From contig CM055891.1 of NCBI GenBank assembly GCA_029582165.1, positions 33,210,832 through 33,274,831 of the forward strand: a stretch of 64,000 nt of DNA, in the 5' to 3' direction. Below are positions 46,822 to 58,859 of this stretch, piece by piece (position 1 is the stretch's first letter; the number at the start of each line of letters is the position of its first letter). Source of the DNA: Portulaca oleracea. Its lineage: Eukaryota; Streptophyta; Magnoliopsida; Caryophyllales; Portulacaceae. The position numbers and the translations under genes are program-made. The notes beneath the pieces were generated by a model. The model was not told the DNA's origin. It saw nothing but the letters and a program-made list of their open reading frames with translations, and searched no databases.

Positions 46822-47272
46822 GGCACATTTAGTTTAAGTGAGATGCGGTTGGCTGCGGTGTGGACGTGTGGGGAAATGTGGAGAGCTGCAGTGGATTATA
46901 GAAAATTGTGTTAGAAATAATAAAAAGTGGGTTGATATATTTTAATTTAAAAATAAAAAAAGATAAAATGTTAAAGTGAATAATAATTAGCAATGTGAAA
47001 CACATTGTGGGAATAATAATTAATAAAATGAAACAAAATAATCCTAATTACCTAACATATACAGTAATCATATTTGGTTAATTATCTCATTCATTATTTA
47101 TTTCCAGTTTATGCTAATACACCATAGGAATAATAATTAATATATTGAAAGTTTTTTTAATTTATTTAAAATTTTTTGAGTGGGAAATGAAAGTTTTGGT
47201 GAAATATGGAAACGTGTGATGCAGTGCGGAACAACGCCACAACCAACTGCATGAAAGAACCGGGCCAGAATA
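46822..47272. repeat. TTCTTTTATGC-type MITE, GCGGTTGGCTGCGG copy
   Basis: Left end GGGCACATTTAGTTTAAGTG then GCGGTTGGCTGCGGTGTGG; right end inverse CAACCAACTGCATGAAAGAA then CCGGGCC. Close relative of 56060-56321. Confidence 0.6.
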
Positions 47273-47439
47273 CACATCAATTCTCATTCTAAAATATCTA
47301 TGTGGTGTTTGCAAAATAGTTGATTCTTTTTTCACTGGTATTTTCATTTTCTAACTTCTTGTTTCAATAAATAAAACAAAGCTTCATATATACTTTCTTT
47401 CCCCATATACCAACTCAACAAGGTTCATATTCCTTGATC

Positions 47440-47479
47440 CACAATCATCCTTTTTTTTTTTGATAATCACAATCATCCT
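47440..47479 (-). mobile_element. Minimal poly-T insertion with 11-bp repeat
   Basis: CACAATCATCC occurs at 47440-47450 and 47469-47479 with only a T run and GATAAT between. This looks like an extremely truncated poly-A retroposon on the minus strand, though replication slippage could give the same picture. Confidence 0.4.
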
Positions 47480-48129
47480 TTTCTTATTCTCATTCTTATT
47501 TTTAGAAAAATTCAAATCTTTTCAAATTCCCCACTTTCAAGTCATATTCCCTTATTATATTTTCAATAACACTTGGCAAATCAACAAGAAAATATTCAAA
47601 TTATATTATTTAAATGTCACATGTTCATCACAGTTGGAATATAATAGCAACTTTCCTCTTTTACATGCAAAACAAAATATCACTCTTTCCGATATTAATT
47701 ATTATATTTTAACTTTTAAGATTATTAATATCACTTTTTTAATTGATAATTTCTTATTTAATATATTAATAATAATTACAATATTATACTTTTATGATAG
47801 TATTTTTCATTACAAAATCTAAGATAATAATTTTATACAACAACTCAATATATAATATTGAAAAATTTATGATCAAAATTTTTAAAATTTGACTTCACAA
47901 TTTTTAAAAGTGAACTACTCTACTATAAAAATAATAATAAAATGCGGTACGACCATTGAGGTGTAAGCCATGAGGCGAAGCAGTCAACATAAATACTGAA
48001 TCCCTCCTATTCACCTGTAAACAGTATTTAATACAAACTTTTCTCCTTTTTTTTTCGCCCTTCCCCTTCCAAACTCCATTGTTAAACACACCCAGAAATT
48101 GAATCAAAGCCCACAAAAAAAGGGGGGGG

Positions 48130-49748
48130 TATATGTTCATTCATCAATCACCATTTGAAGAATTGTTCAAATTTTGGGTGAATCGATGAACTAGTTCATA
48201 TTTCAGAACCCCAGTTCGTCTTTTTTGCTGTAAGTCCATTAAATATTGTATTTTTTATTGTTCATTAGGTATTGCTGGATGTAGAATGAGTATTTATTAA
48301 TGGGTTTTTTATTGTTAGTGCTTTAATGTCTGAATTTTTCTGCTTCTGCAAAGTGGTGGGCATGTAAACTATGCTTTGACACTTCTCCCTTGCCCTTTTC
48401 AATTCGTTATTTCTCTCAATTTTCATGTAATTTTGATCATAATCTCACTTGAAGTTTCTGTACTGTGACTCTTGCTGATACTTTTTCAAGGTTTGTGTCA
48501 TCAATTTCTTCGATCAAGACTGTCTTTTTTCTTCAGATTTCGTGTATTTTGCCTGCCTTTTCATGGTCACTCTGTTTTGAGTTAGTGTTGCTCTTTGTTG
48601 ATTCGTACGATGCTAAATATGTTGTCCAATCATAGTGTATATTACCTGACGCCCCCTCACGCGAATGCCCTTTGAGCACTTGAAGTGGGGATGCTGAAAA
48701 GACCCCTCTTCACCTTGCGTAAATCAATATGGGGTTGCTAAGATTCGAACCTGAGATCTCTTAATGATGGTTTTATACTCTAACATGTGGGGGGTTTTCT
48801 AGTGGTAATATTGAGCTCTATTCTTTCCATTGGTATATGTAGAAGTTGGATGAAGTAAGTTTGCGTTAAGTTTAGGTAGAAGCATGTAATGTGTTTTTTT
48901 GGAAGTAGTAGGAAGATTTAGGTAGAAACGAGTAGAATTGGTTGAAGTTGAGTAGTGGGTAGTTTATCGTGCGAAAGAACATGTAAAATTGAAGGCTTTT
49001 TGGGGGGTTTTGTGGAGGCAAGAGGGATGTATTTTGTTGTCAGCTCTATGAGGTTGATGGTTAGGCTGCTGTTTTCACTGTCTTTTACTGTTGTTGGAAG
49101 TTGAAAACTTGCAATTCTTCCTAGAGAAAACCTCTTGTATATGTTTGCTATGTGCCTATGTTGGAAAAGATATATGAAAGGAAGTCTGTAAAAGGATGGT
49201 TCGAATTTTCGCTTCGTGAGTAGCCAGTTGCATTTCTCTTGAAAGCTTTAGATGTTTTCCAACTCTTCCGCTTCAGTTTTATGACTTGCTTCTGGTTCAG
49301 CTTCCTACATATTTTCCTATTCTAGACTTAATTCAGCAGTCCAAGGCCCAAAACACTGCCTTAACAATGTACTAGATTGAGGCCTAGGTGAATCTTTTGG
49401 TTTGCACTCTTATGTGTTGTAGTTCATGGGCTCTGAACCTTTGATGAAGGGCACTCTAGATATTTGAACATTCTTGTTCACCATAAAATTTGAAGTATAT
49501 TGCCACTGTCATGTGTTAGCATGATGGAGCCTAAGGCTCCTATATGATTATTGATCATTAGCTTGCTTGTTACTGTCCTTCAAAAGGATTTTTCCTTGGA
49601 TTCACTGAAATCAGTCTCTGTATAAACTTATGGGTAAGACTGTCTACATTTGGATCCCCTAGACGCGCTCAAACGTGTTTTCCCTAGGGTTTGTTGTTGT
49701 TGTTGCAACTGATTTGCGCTGTTGCTAAGCTTTCTTTTCGTTCTCCAG
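48130..49748 (+). other. MTP1 5' UTR exon and leader intron
   Basis: A leader exon ends at 48229 before a strong donor GTAAGT (48230-48235). An acceptor TTCTCCAG ends at 49748, just 25 bp ahead of the MTP1 ATG. The intron (about 1.5 kb) contains a relic at 48640-48790 with GATTCGAACCTGAGATCTC and ATGATGGTTTTATACTCTAA, blocks also found in PRR9 intron 7 (43170-43310). Confidence 0.65.
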
Positions 49749-49773
49749 TTGATCTCTATCTCCCACACTCAAC

Positions 49774-50931
49774 ATGGAATCGCACGCTCCCCATTCTCAT
49801 TCTCACGACGGTCACATCATCGAAATCAAACCTCCTGGCAGAAAGTCGCGTGTTGGGGGAGGCACCAAATTCTGCGGGGAAGTCCCATGCGAGTTTGAAA
49901 GTGCGGGGTCTGGCTCAGCAGATGCTGCAGAGCGGTCCGCTTCCATGCGCAAACTCCTGATTGCTGTCGCCCTCTGCATCATATTCATGACCGTAGAAGT
50001 TATTGGTGGGATCAAAGCCAACAGTCTCGCAATTTTGACAGATGCAGCACATTTGCTGTCTGACGTGGCTGCTTTCGCTATCTCTCTATTCTCCCTGTGG
50101 GCTGCAGGGTGGGAGTCAACTTCTCGTCAGTCATACGGGTTTCTAAGGGTCGAAATATTGGGCGCCCTAGTATCTATCCAGCTTATATGGCTTCTTGCCG
50201 GTATTCTTGTTTACGAAGCCATTGTTAGACTCATATATGAGACTGGTGAGGTTAATGGTTTCCTCATGTTCTTGGTTTCCGCCTTTGGTTTGGTCGTAAA
50301 TGTCATAATGGCACTTGTTTTGGGCCTCGATCATGGTCATGGACACGGTCATGGTCATGGTCATGGTCATGACCATCATGATCACAACCATAACCATGGT
50401 GTGATCATAACTTCAAATCATTCGGGCGAGGATCACCACCATGACCACTCTGAACCTCTCCTCGACAACCAGAAATCCGGGGAGGGTAAAAAGAGAAGAA
50501 ACATAAACGTGCAGGGCGCGTATCTCCATGTCCTCGGTGACTCGATCCAGAGTATTGGGGTGATGATTGGAGGAGGAATCATATGGTACAAGCCGGAATG
50601 GAAGATAGTCGACCTCATATGCACCCTCATATTCTCCGTCCTCGTTCTAGGAACAACCATAAAAATGCTGAGGGACATCCTTGAGGTACTAATGGAGAGC
50701 ACCCCGAGAGAGATCGATGCAACCAAGCTTCAGAAAGGGCTGCTCGAGATGGAAGAAGTTGTGGCGGTCCACGAGCTTCATATCTGGGCGATTACAGTAG
50801 GGAAGATTTTGCTCGCTTGCCATGTCAAAATCAAACCAGAGGCAGACGCAGACATGGTGCTTGACAAGGTGATAGATTACCTTAGGAGGGAGTACAACAT
50901 CAGCCATGTAACAATCCAAATAGAGCGTTAA
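49774..50931 (+). CDS. MTP1: Vacuolar zinc transporter MTP1 (CDF family)
   Basis: Cation diffusion facilitator (385 residues) that exchanges cytosolic Zn2+ for H+ at the tonoplast, giving zinc tolerance and storage. Intronless CDS, as usual for this plant group. The cytosolic N-terminus has [11 protein letters not shown]. Six membrane spans can be followed, from [20 protein letters not shown] to [17 protein letters not shown]. Zinc-site motifs are present: D90AAH93LLSD97 in span 2 and H252VLGD256 in span 5. Between spans 4 and 5 lies the cytosolic His-rich loop (about residues 186-225, [20 protein letters not shown]), the proposed zinc sensor. The C-terminal domain (about 300-385, [13 protein letters not shown] and VTIQIER) is the dimerising ferredoxin-like fold. 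Complete and with all key residues. Confidence 0.97.
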   Translation: MESHAPHSHSHDGHIIEIKPPGRKSRVGGGTKFCGEVPCEFESAGSGSADAAERSASMRKLLIAVALCIIFMTVEVIGGIKANSLAILTDAAHLLSDVAAFAISLFSLWAAGWESTSRQSYGFLRVEILGALVSIQLIWLLAGILVYEAIVRLIYETGEVNGFLMFLVSAFGLVVNVIMALVLGLDHGHGHGHGHGHGHDHHDHNHNHGVIITSNHSGEDHHHDHSEPLLDNQKSGEGKKRRNINVQGAYLHVLGDSIQSIGVMIGGGIIWYKPEWKIVDLICTLIFSVLVLGTTIKMLRDILEVLMESTPREIDATKLQKGLLEMEEVVAVHELHIWAITVGKILLACHVKIKPEADADMVLDKVIDYLRREYNISHVTIQIER

Positions 50932-52985
50932 TTAATCCGCGTTTTTTTCCATTTTGTTCTTCCATAACTGTTTCTCATGTTAGCTAGTCACTTAACTACT
51001 AAATTGTAGACTTAACAAATGAATGAGGAAATTTGCTGCTTGATCAAGTCTGTTTTGCTGTCTGAAGTAACAGATGTACATTTTCTGATCTGTTTCTGCA
51101 TTAACATGGACATTTGGGTAAGATCCTCTTCAGGTAAAGTTGCAGTAGGATATCGAATTCGTGGCATCGGAAGTTTGCATTTGTTCTGATATCTTATCTT
51201 GTTTGGTTTTTGGTGTTCTTATTCAACAACAAAGCACAAATAGAAGCCAATTCTGAACCAGAAGAAAGATGATAAGTGCTAAGTGGCAAGAGTGTAAGAC
51301 AGAGATCCCTCTCCTCCCTTCTTGTCTTCCCCTTTAGACAAATCCTAAAGGATAAGATTTCTTAGCCCTTTGGTATTTGGCAAGTTTCAAGTTGACTTTA
51401 TGCAAGTTTTTTGTTGTCCTCTTTCTTGCAGGCCCATGTTCAGTAAGAAGCTCACCTGGGCCCAATGGAGAGGAAGGGAAATTTCTTGCCAGCCCATTAT
51501 TGTTGCCCGAATTCTTGCTCTCGTCCATGATGGAAAGTGAGTGGGCCCCACAAAGTTTAACGTGGCGAGCCTTCCTGCATGAAAGTTACATTACTTGGAT
51601 TTGGATAAGAGAGCTAGGCTCGGTTATTCAACTTCCATTGTGGGTCCCGCTTTTACAGAGGTCTGGAGAAATTCATATGTGAACAAGGTCACCGCTTTAC
51701 CAACCTAATCACTAATGCTATTTTTGGACTCGGATCAAACTTGAGAGAGGTTAAACCACACTTACCAATCCGGTGATCGGACTTGCTTTGTTCTTGGAGA
51801 TTCTTGATCCGTTAATATGCCTAGTTCGTGCATCTAACAAAGCTATGTGTTGGAGAGAAAAAGACTGTCTACATCTGTATCCCCTTATATCAGTATCTCA
51901 CCAAGGTTGACATTGTTGTAAAGGAACGGGACGGAATGGGACATGTGGTGTCACTGTCAAATGGGCAACAAGACATTTGCAAAATACAGAAGAAACTAAA
52001 TGAGTTTCTAATTTATCAAAGGGTGGGTCCAAATTCCTCCAAATGAGCCCAAAAAGAACCATGCCCCACTTAAATAAGTTTGTCTGGTTTATCAGGGCAG
52101 TAACTAATAATACTGTAATCTTTTTTCACAGTACATATTACATACAGAACCCCATTTCTACATTTCTTCTTCAGCTTCTTCCAAACACACCCAAACTGTA
52201 AATCTGTAACACAATGACAAACACCCGAATCACCCAAACCCGAAACAAAATGACCCAGAAAGCCAAATAGCAGTTTTACAGATGTTTACGCCGACTTCGA
52301 TGACAGAAGAGATTGTTCTGATTTCTGAACATAATCAGTAGCAAATTGTCATCACCCCCATTAACCTAGCTTCTGAGTTGTTCTGATTTTGTTGTGCATT
52401 GTTTTTTATCTTGTTCTGCAGTTGAGAATGCTCTGGAAATGATGAAAAATTGAAAACAGACATTCAAATGCCGACGTCGATAACCAATGTGAAAGAGACT
52501 AGTAATCCAGCAACAGGTTTTGGATTAATCAGATGATCACATAAGAATACAAGTCTCAGCTGCATTGTAGTTATCAGTTTGCATGTCAATTTTTGAAATA
52601 TATTTTTTGTTGAGAAAAAAAAAGGGATGAATTTAAAAGAAGAAGATTTATAAGGACCTCCCTATATATTCTGCCTTATAAGACATAGAAGGGTGGGGCA
52701 GGCTCATGGATAGCAACCTGGGTATTTGGAATTGGAGTAAGCATATATATTTTTTTCACATAACAAAACAATTTCAGTAATAAAAGGTTTTGGTATTTTC
52801 TTAGGAATAAAATTTAATATTGTCTTCATTAGGGTTGCCATTATCCAATGTATCTATGACTTTCCTGCTTAGATTGGACTAACTTGTCATTAAAGATTTG
52901 CTCAGAAACTTATGTTGTCTCTTTAGTTACTTATGGTCCTGGACAAACTAAATAACTAACTTTATCCTTAATTTGCTTAATTATG
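50932..52985. other. MTP1 3' UTR and intergenic
   Basis: The first 250 bp are probably MTP1 3' UTR. Short open frames at 51377-51682 and 51828-52046 have no family features. From 51230 to 52700 base composition is moderate; a non-coding transcript is possible but unsupported. Confidence 0.4.
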
Positions 52986-53177
52986 GCCCCGTTCTTTGGA
53001 TTGATTCAACTATCCAATTCAATCCAAATCTATCCAAACTTATTTAAATCTTACACAATTCTTAAAAAAACATCTTATCTAAAAACACAATTCCCCCAAA
53101 AAACATCATAACTTATCCAAATCAATCCAATTCGATTCAATCCAAATCTGATTTTAACAAATCCAAAGAACACGGTC
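52986..53177. repeat. MITE with GGCCCCGTTCTTTGGAT ends
   Basis: Left end GGCCCCGTTCTTTGGATTGA and inverse right end AATCCAAAGAACACGGTC, with repeated AATCCAA blocks inside. About 190 bp, no coding capacity. Confidence 0.7.
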
Positions 53178-53359
53178 TATATCTAAATCCATCTAGATAC
53201 CGTTTTTGGGGTTTTTTTTTTTGGGTGTTTTGACACTTTGGATTTGGAAGGGTGCTTAATTGGATAGATGGATAATCTTATTCTTAAAACTAATTATATG
53301 GAAACCTGTTGGGTGACTTTTTCTGAAATTTTCTTTTGAAACATTTGAATTTTAATGAG

Positions 53360-53990
53360 TGAAGTGGGTTGAAATGTGGTGTGGTAATAGTGAGGTGCGG
53401 TGAAATTTGAAAAATTGTGGTGAATTGTGGTGAAAATTATGATAAGTGAGGTAAGTGAAAGAGATAATGTGAAAAGTAGATGAGAAAAATGAGAAGAGAG
53501 AAAAGTGAAGAAATATATTGGTAATGATTGTGGTGTGGCGTGGTGAAGTGTGGAATAAAATTAAAGAGTTGCGGTACGGTACGATACCTAAGGCTATCGT
53601 CAATGGTGTTCTTCAAAATGGAGAACACCAAGTATATAAATAGTAGGTTTAATATTATTTTAATAGGTGGTGGATAATGGGTATTGTTAATGGTGAAGAA
53701 TGAGTTGATGAATGGAGTGGTGAATGTGTAATATATAATTATTAAAATAGTACAAAAATGAAAAAGATAAAACAAAATAAATTTTGTTTAATATTTTCTC
53801 TCTCATAGCTCTCTCTATCTCTCTCCTCCCCATACTTTTTTCTCTCTCCTCCATTCTCAAGAATGTCTGCCATACTCAAGAATGCCTCTTTTTTTATTTT
53901 TCCTTTTTTTAACATTCTCCTCCATTCTTGGTGTTTTGAAACACCATTGCTGATAGCCTTACCATGATCTACCACATAAAAGAACGAGAC
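53360..53990. repeat. TTCTTTTATG-type MITE interrupted by another element
   Basis: The outer element has GTGGTGTGG/GAGGTGCGGTG blocks at the left and ends ACCACATAAAAGAACGAGAC at the right; its middle is broken by 53589-53961. The Stowaway-like element at 54001 starts directly after it. Confidence 0.6.
53589..53961. repeat. Foldback MITE nested in another MITE
   Basis: Ends TAAGGCTATCGTCAATGGTG and, inverted, TAAGGCTATCAGCAATGGTG are a clear terminal inverted repeat. Inside are paired GGAGAA/TTCTCC tracts. It splits the older MITE 53360-53990 right after GTACGATACC. Confidence 0.75.
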
Positions 53991-54000
53991 CTAATTATTA

Positions 54001-54755
54001 CTCTCTCCATCCCATATTAATTATCATCTTTGAAAATCGTGCAATTAAATTTCAAAAAAATTAACCTTAAAATTTCTTAATATATACAATGAGTTGTTAT
54101 ATAAAATCATCACCATTTAAATTCGTAACGAAAAATACTATCATAAAGTATAGGGTACCGAAGGCTTTGTGATCGAGAATAATCCAAAATGACTTTTTGG
54201 CTGGTGGCAGTCTATACTTATTCATTATTTTCTCAGAAGATCCCATATGAAATTCCAGACCGAATGTTGATGTAGAACCGAAAGACGTGCATTTTTAATT
54301 AAAAGCATGTCACGTCAATTTTTTCTAATTCTGTTTTATCGTTGAACAGAAGCCAGCTAATGTTTTTTCAGATTTTAAGGAAAATTAGATTATTTATTCC
54401 ACCTAATACACTTCCCATTACTTCAAAATAAATGATAAAATAGAATTAAAAAAGTGATGTGGCATGCTTTTAATGAAAGTGGCACGTGCTCCGGTTGCCA
54501 CATCATCATTTCGGTGCCGGAATTTCAATCTAGGATGCTACAAGAAAATAATGAATAAGTATAGACTGCCACCAGCCAAAAAGTCACTTTGGATTATTCT
54601 CGATCACAAGGCCTTCAGTACGGATTTTTCCCAGCCAAAAACCCCAAAGTATAAATAACAATTTTTAATAACATATTATATAAGAAATTATCAATCAATG
54701 AATAACATTGAAGACCGTGAAATTTAAAATTATGACAATTAATATTTGAGGTACT
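54001..54755. repeat. Stowaway-like MITE interrupted by a foldback element
   Basis: Left end CTCTCTCCATCCCATATTAA after TA (53999-54000). The interior up to 54152 and after 54645 aligns with the uninterrupted copy 61940-62198 (shared TACTATCATAAA, GAAATTATCAATCAA, AAATTATGACAATT). The right end is degraded near 54750. Confidence 0.75.
54153..54645. repeat. Foldback element nested in a Stowaway-like MITE
   Basis: A 493-bp element flanked by the exact 8-bp repeat AAAGTATA (54145-54152, 54646-54653). Its arms are about 75 bp inverted repeats (TGTGATCGAGAATAATCCAA to CTATACTTATTCATT). The right end has an extra outer piece (rc GGGGTTTTTGGCTGGG) that is mostly missing at the left, so the left end has lost about 17 bp. 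An 8-bp TSD fits hAT, but terminal sequence is not decisive. Related to 18972-19293. Confidence 0.85.
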
Positions 54756-55194
54756 AAATATTGGATTGTACGTTTGCAAAGAACCGGGATCTACACGAAA
54801 GTGAACAGTAGTAAGAATGGGTATGGGATATTGGCATTTTGCTGGTTTAATTCATATTCCGTTGGAGGATCATGAGATTATTAATTAATCATCACATCAT
54901 TCCATTGATCAAGTGTGATTGAAGGTCCCATCATATATCATATCATCATCGTCATTATCATAGTCAATCAACCCAAATGGGGCTCCTATTTTGTTTTTGG
55001 TTTCCCACATGAGATGATGGTTTGCCTGCCATGAATATCATTTTTTTTGAAGGTAAACAGGTTCGAACCTCAACAATTCGAGTCTGGATACATTTGAGTG
55101 GTCAATAACAAAATTCGAATGAAAAATAGATGTATAGATAAGGTTTTTTTAGGTTAGATAATTTGGATGGAGTTGAATTCATATCCAAATCGGG

Positions 55195-55470
55195 TTCGGA
55201 CAATTGAAAAAGAGAAATATTGTGTTCGAATATTCAATCAATCAATCAATGTCAAAATCGGCTTTGGTCAAAATCGGCCTTTTTCCTAATTGGACAATTC
55301 AGACGGAGTTAAATCCATGTCAAAATTGAGTTCCGACGATTGAAAAAGAAAAATATTGTGTCTGAATATCCAGACAATTCGTTCAATGTCAAAATCGGCT
55401 TTGGTCAAAATCAAGTTTTCCGGGTCGTACACATTCAGATATTCAGATCAGACAAAATTTTGTCAGCGCC
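55195..55470. repeat. Dispersed and internally duplicated repeat
   Basis: Two copies of a block (GGACAATTGAAAAAGAGAAA and GTCAAAATCGGCTTTGGTCA in each) lie in tandem, and the whole is related to 5385-5543. Class unknown. Confidence 0.6.
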
Positions 55471-56059
55471 TACTGTCAGAATCATCTGCTAGGCTAGCTT
55501 CTCTTATAAGAGTACTCATCGGTTAACTTTAAAAACTGAAAAATAAAAATAAACATTAAACTAACTATTACAAATATAACCCATCAATTTAATAATTTTC
55601 CTAAATTTTTTTTCTTAGACTTTAATCAAAAACTTTCTAAATAGGACTGATGTACCTTAAGAGAAGCCTTGGCCCACTCCCAATTTAGGTACCATCTATA
55701 TCATGTATTGTAATATTATTGGAAATAAAAATAATATATGCTTCAACATTTTGCTTTATAATTTTGGGGTGCTACGCATGACACATATCTATCTATATGT
55801 GAAAATACTATATTATATATATTTAATTTTGTGGTCTTGAAGGCCAAAGTACGTTAATGATACAACAATTCATATAAAAGGTAATGTACAACGCCAACTA
55901 TTTCGGGTTTTGTTTCCTACTTTCGACATCTCATTTTAGGGTTCTTTCACAGTTCATAGTAATGTACAATGTATAATGCTTATGATTTATGGATATGAAT
56001 ATTTAAATGTTTTAATTTACTGTGCATGTTGGTGCAACATAATTATATATTAAGGTTTC
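55471..56059. other. Intergenic, nothing recognised
   Basis: AT-rich spacer, no gene or element ends identified. Confidence 0.5.
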
Positions 56060-56321
56060 ATTCTTTTATACGACTGATTACGGTTAGCTGCGATGTGGAG
56101 GGGAAGATATATGGTGGATTATGCTGAGTTGAGAAAAGTTGTGATGGGTTGGAGAAATTTATGGTGGGCTGTGGTTAAATAATTGTAAATGAGTAGGTAA
56201 ATTTTAATGTAATTGAAATAAGTGAGATGAATTAAAATTGAAAAAGTAGATTGTGGTGGATTGTGAAAAGTCGTCGTGCGGTGTGGAACAACAACCAACC
56301 AGCCGTATAAAAGAACGGAGA
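56060..56321. repeat. TTCTTTTATACG-type MITE
   Basis: Left end TTTCATTCTTTTATACGACT and right end AGCCGTATAAAAGAACGGAG are inverse, with GGTTAGCTGCGATGTGG inside the left end matching the copy at 46822. Confidence 0.7.
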
Positions 56322-56482
56322 CTACGGTGTACTTGTAGATATCATTTTTGTTACAATTCATCAATGTTATCCATATTTCTTTTGTTCAATTATTTTTGAT
56401 CGATTGAGCATGTACATTTGATATTTTATCATAGTTGATAGTTGAATATGTTATGGTAAATCTATTTCATAATTAGTTTTCA

Positions 56483-56685
56483 GGAAGCGTTTGGTTGGAA
56501 TTTCAATGAATTTTTTCTTGAAGAAAATTTTCCATAAAAAAGATTTCCCTGAGAAAATGTAAAATGGTGGGCCCATCGTAAAATTTTTCCCAATGACAAC
56601 CTGCATCCAAAAAGGAGCCGGAAAATAAGTCAACTCGAGAAAATTGATCATTTCCACAGGTTTTTGACCAACCAAACGCACTCTT
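56483..56685. repeat. Foldback MITE, GCGTTTGGT family
   Basis: Ends GGAAGCGTTTGGTTGGAAT and inverse GACCAACCAAACGCACTC, interior GGGAAA/TTTTCC pairs. Sister copies at 1726-1948 and 56750-56962. Confidence 0.7.
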
Positions 56686-56749
56686 AGTGATTTTACTTGG
56701 TATTTCGATCTATACTTTAATTTATTTGAAAAGAAAGCTCACATGCAAG

Positions 56750-56962
56750 GGAGCGTTTGATAGGAACTCCAAGAAAATTTTTCTCGAGAAAAAAATTTCC
56801 TTTAACCCCACCCCTTCCAATTCCTTAGGAAAATGTAGGAAATGATGCTCCTCTAGTAAAGTTTTTCTCAGTGTCAACTTACATCCAAATACAGAAACAA
56901 ATAAGTCAATATAGAAAAATTAATCATTTTTACAGGGTTTTTGACTAATCAAACGTACTCCA
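56750..56962. repeat. Foldback MITE, GCGTTTGGT family (second copy)
   Basis: Ends GGAGCGTTTGATAGGAACTC and inverse GACTAATCAAACGTACTCC. More diverged than its neighbour 65 bp to the left. Confidence 0.65.
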
Positions 56963-58029
56963 AAATTTTTTGAATTCAAATCTAGACTATTTGAGTGAAT
57001 AGAAAATTACCTATCCATGAATTCCCTTATATTTGAGGCATATATACCTACATTTGATTTTGACCCAAAATAAATTATATCATGAGCACATGGGTAAAGA
57101 TTATTGGGACCAAGCTCAACCCTATTGTACCCTACCAAGATGGATACACTTATTTGACCTATTTCAATCTTACAGCCATTTGTTTTTGGGGCAACTTAAA
57201 TTTTTGGACTTACCATGATATAACGAACACTTGGATTCATTTTATCTGAGAATAAATCAAAATGATGCAAATAAACTGTATAATAAGGATTCTTGAATTC
57301 ACATTAGACTTGATTGCGACTTGTAATTGTATACATAATGATATAGACTTATCTAGGGTCAATTATAAAACGATCAAAATACACAAATATCGACATATCA
57401 AAATAAGAGAAAGACAACAATAGCCGATTGTACTTGTACTTATGGCAAAATGTTTAGGTTTTAATTGAATTGAAAAACAGTCATAACGAGGGTACGACCC
57501 TTTATAATTTATTTTATGCTTTGCAAAGGGGCAAATAGGCAGGAAAGACTACATGGTAAAATTTAAACATTGTCTCTCATATTAGGGTTGATAGTAGGTC
57601 GAGTTGGGTCTAAATCATGTCATCTTGAATTTGATTCCATTTAGTTTTGATCGAAATCAATTTAAACTTTTTCTTCTATTTCTTTTCCGTTGAGTAATAA
57701 TAATGATTATATTCTTGGAACATTTAGAACGAATCTCTTTATTTTTTTAACTACATCAAACATTCAATGTACAATATGTGATGACATCCACTAGAAAAAA
57801 GAGTTTTCAATCCGGCCAAATAGAGATCAATCAGCAAATCTTCTGCTTCAACTTCCCTTCAAAGTTAAACAAAATATTAAAAATCAGAAGAAATACCAAA
57901 AGGATGATGCATATATCTCTATATGGATTTTTAGTTAGTGATGATGCAATGCCTAAATTGGACTATTGCAAATGTTAGGAACAAGATAATTCCTTGGGAA
58001 GTTGAGAAACTCAAATCGATTTCAATTCT
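56963..58029. other. Intergenic, nothing recognised
   Basis: AT-rich sequence with short open frames only; no family features seen. Confidence 0.5.
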
Positions 58030-58310
58030 CAAATCAAAATGCAAAATGGAAGATGATTATATTCAATCAAAATAAACACGGACTTTAAATGTATTGATTG
58101 ATCATGGAGATTCTGATAGTCGATTATATTCAATCAAAATGGAAGATGGTTATATTTCATCCAAACATATTTCATCCAAACACATTCCCTTGAACAATTA
58201 ATGGATAGTTGACTTATGGATAAAGTTAACAAAATGGAAGATGATTATATTCAATCAAAATTTACCAAACATATTTCATCCAAACGTTCCCTTGAACAAT
58301 TATCCATTAG
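58030..58310. repeat. Irregular tandem repeat
   Basis: The block AATGGAAGATGATTATATTC plus AATCAAAAT occurs near 58043 and 58236, with partial copies between, and CATATTTCATCCAAAC and CCCTTGAACAATTA each occur more than once. Segmental local duplication rather than a known element. Confidence 0.75.
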
Positions 58311-58444
58311 TCACTAACTAGAACCATTATTCGTTATTCAAACTGTTATCCCTTGTTTAAACTGCTACATAATGTCCAAAACGCTAACTTTGACAAACAA
58401 AAGAGGACCCGGCCGTTATCCGTTATCCGTTATTCGTCATTTCC

Positions 58445-58590
58445 TTATGATCGCGAGGTCACGGGTTCGAGTCACAAAAGCAACATCTAGCAGAAATGCA
58501 ATATAAGGTCTATCTACATTACACCTTTTGGTGGAACCCTTTCCCGAACTCCCGCATACGGAGACGCTTTGTGCACCGAACTGCCTTTGT
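58445..58590 (+). mobile_element. Au-type SINE
   Basis: The segment carries GCGAGGTCACGGGTTCGAGT with a perfect B box GGTTCGAGTC (58464-58473), then GCAGAAATGCAATATAAGG, GGTGGAACCCTTTCCCGAAC and TTTGTGCACCGAACTGCC. This order and wording match the Au SINE family, widespread in flowering plants, as I recall its consensus. The 5' head with the A box is weak or missing and the 3' T run is short, so it is an old copy. It lies about 270 bp upstream of the probable leader of the bHLH gene. Confidence 0.85.
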
Positions 58591-58859
58591 TTCGAAGATG
58601 CCCCGACGGAGTTAGAGAGAGAAAGTAATTAGAGAGAGAAAGAGTGTCCCCACAATTGTATGCCCACAGCCCAAACCCAGCCCAACCCAGCCCAATGTAG
58701 GACAAATCTGCCACGCCAATAATTCTTAAAGAGAGGTGGGGCATGGGGGACCTTTTTACAGACCCAGACAACCCTACCCTTCTCTCTCTACACCTCTTCT
58801 GTAACTTACCCTTCCTCCTTCCTTCACCAACTATTTCAGACACCCAAATATATCTTTTC

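Noticed and set aside
50167..50919. Minus-strand open frames across MTP1
   Set aside because: Antisense shadows of the MTP1 CDS; the Met/Thr/Val repeats come from the His-rich loop codons.
51377..52046. Two small plus-strand open frames after MTP1
   Set aside because: A hydrophobic start in the first (LCKFFVVLFLAGP) suggests a signal peptide, but the remainder is not protein-like and no homology is recognised.
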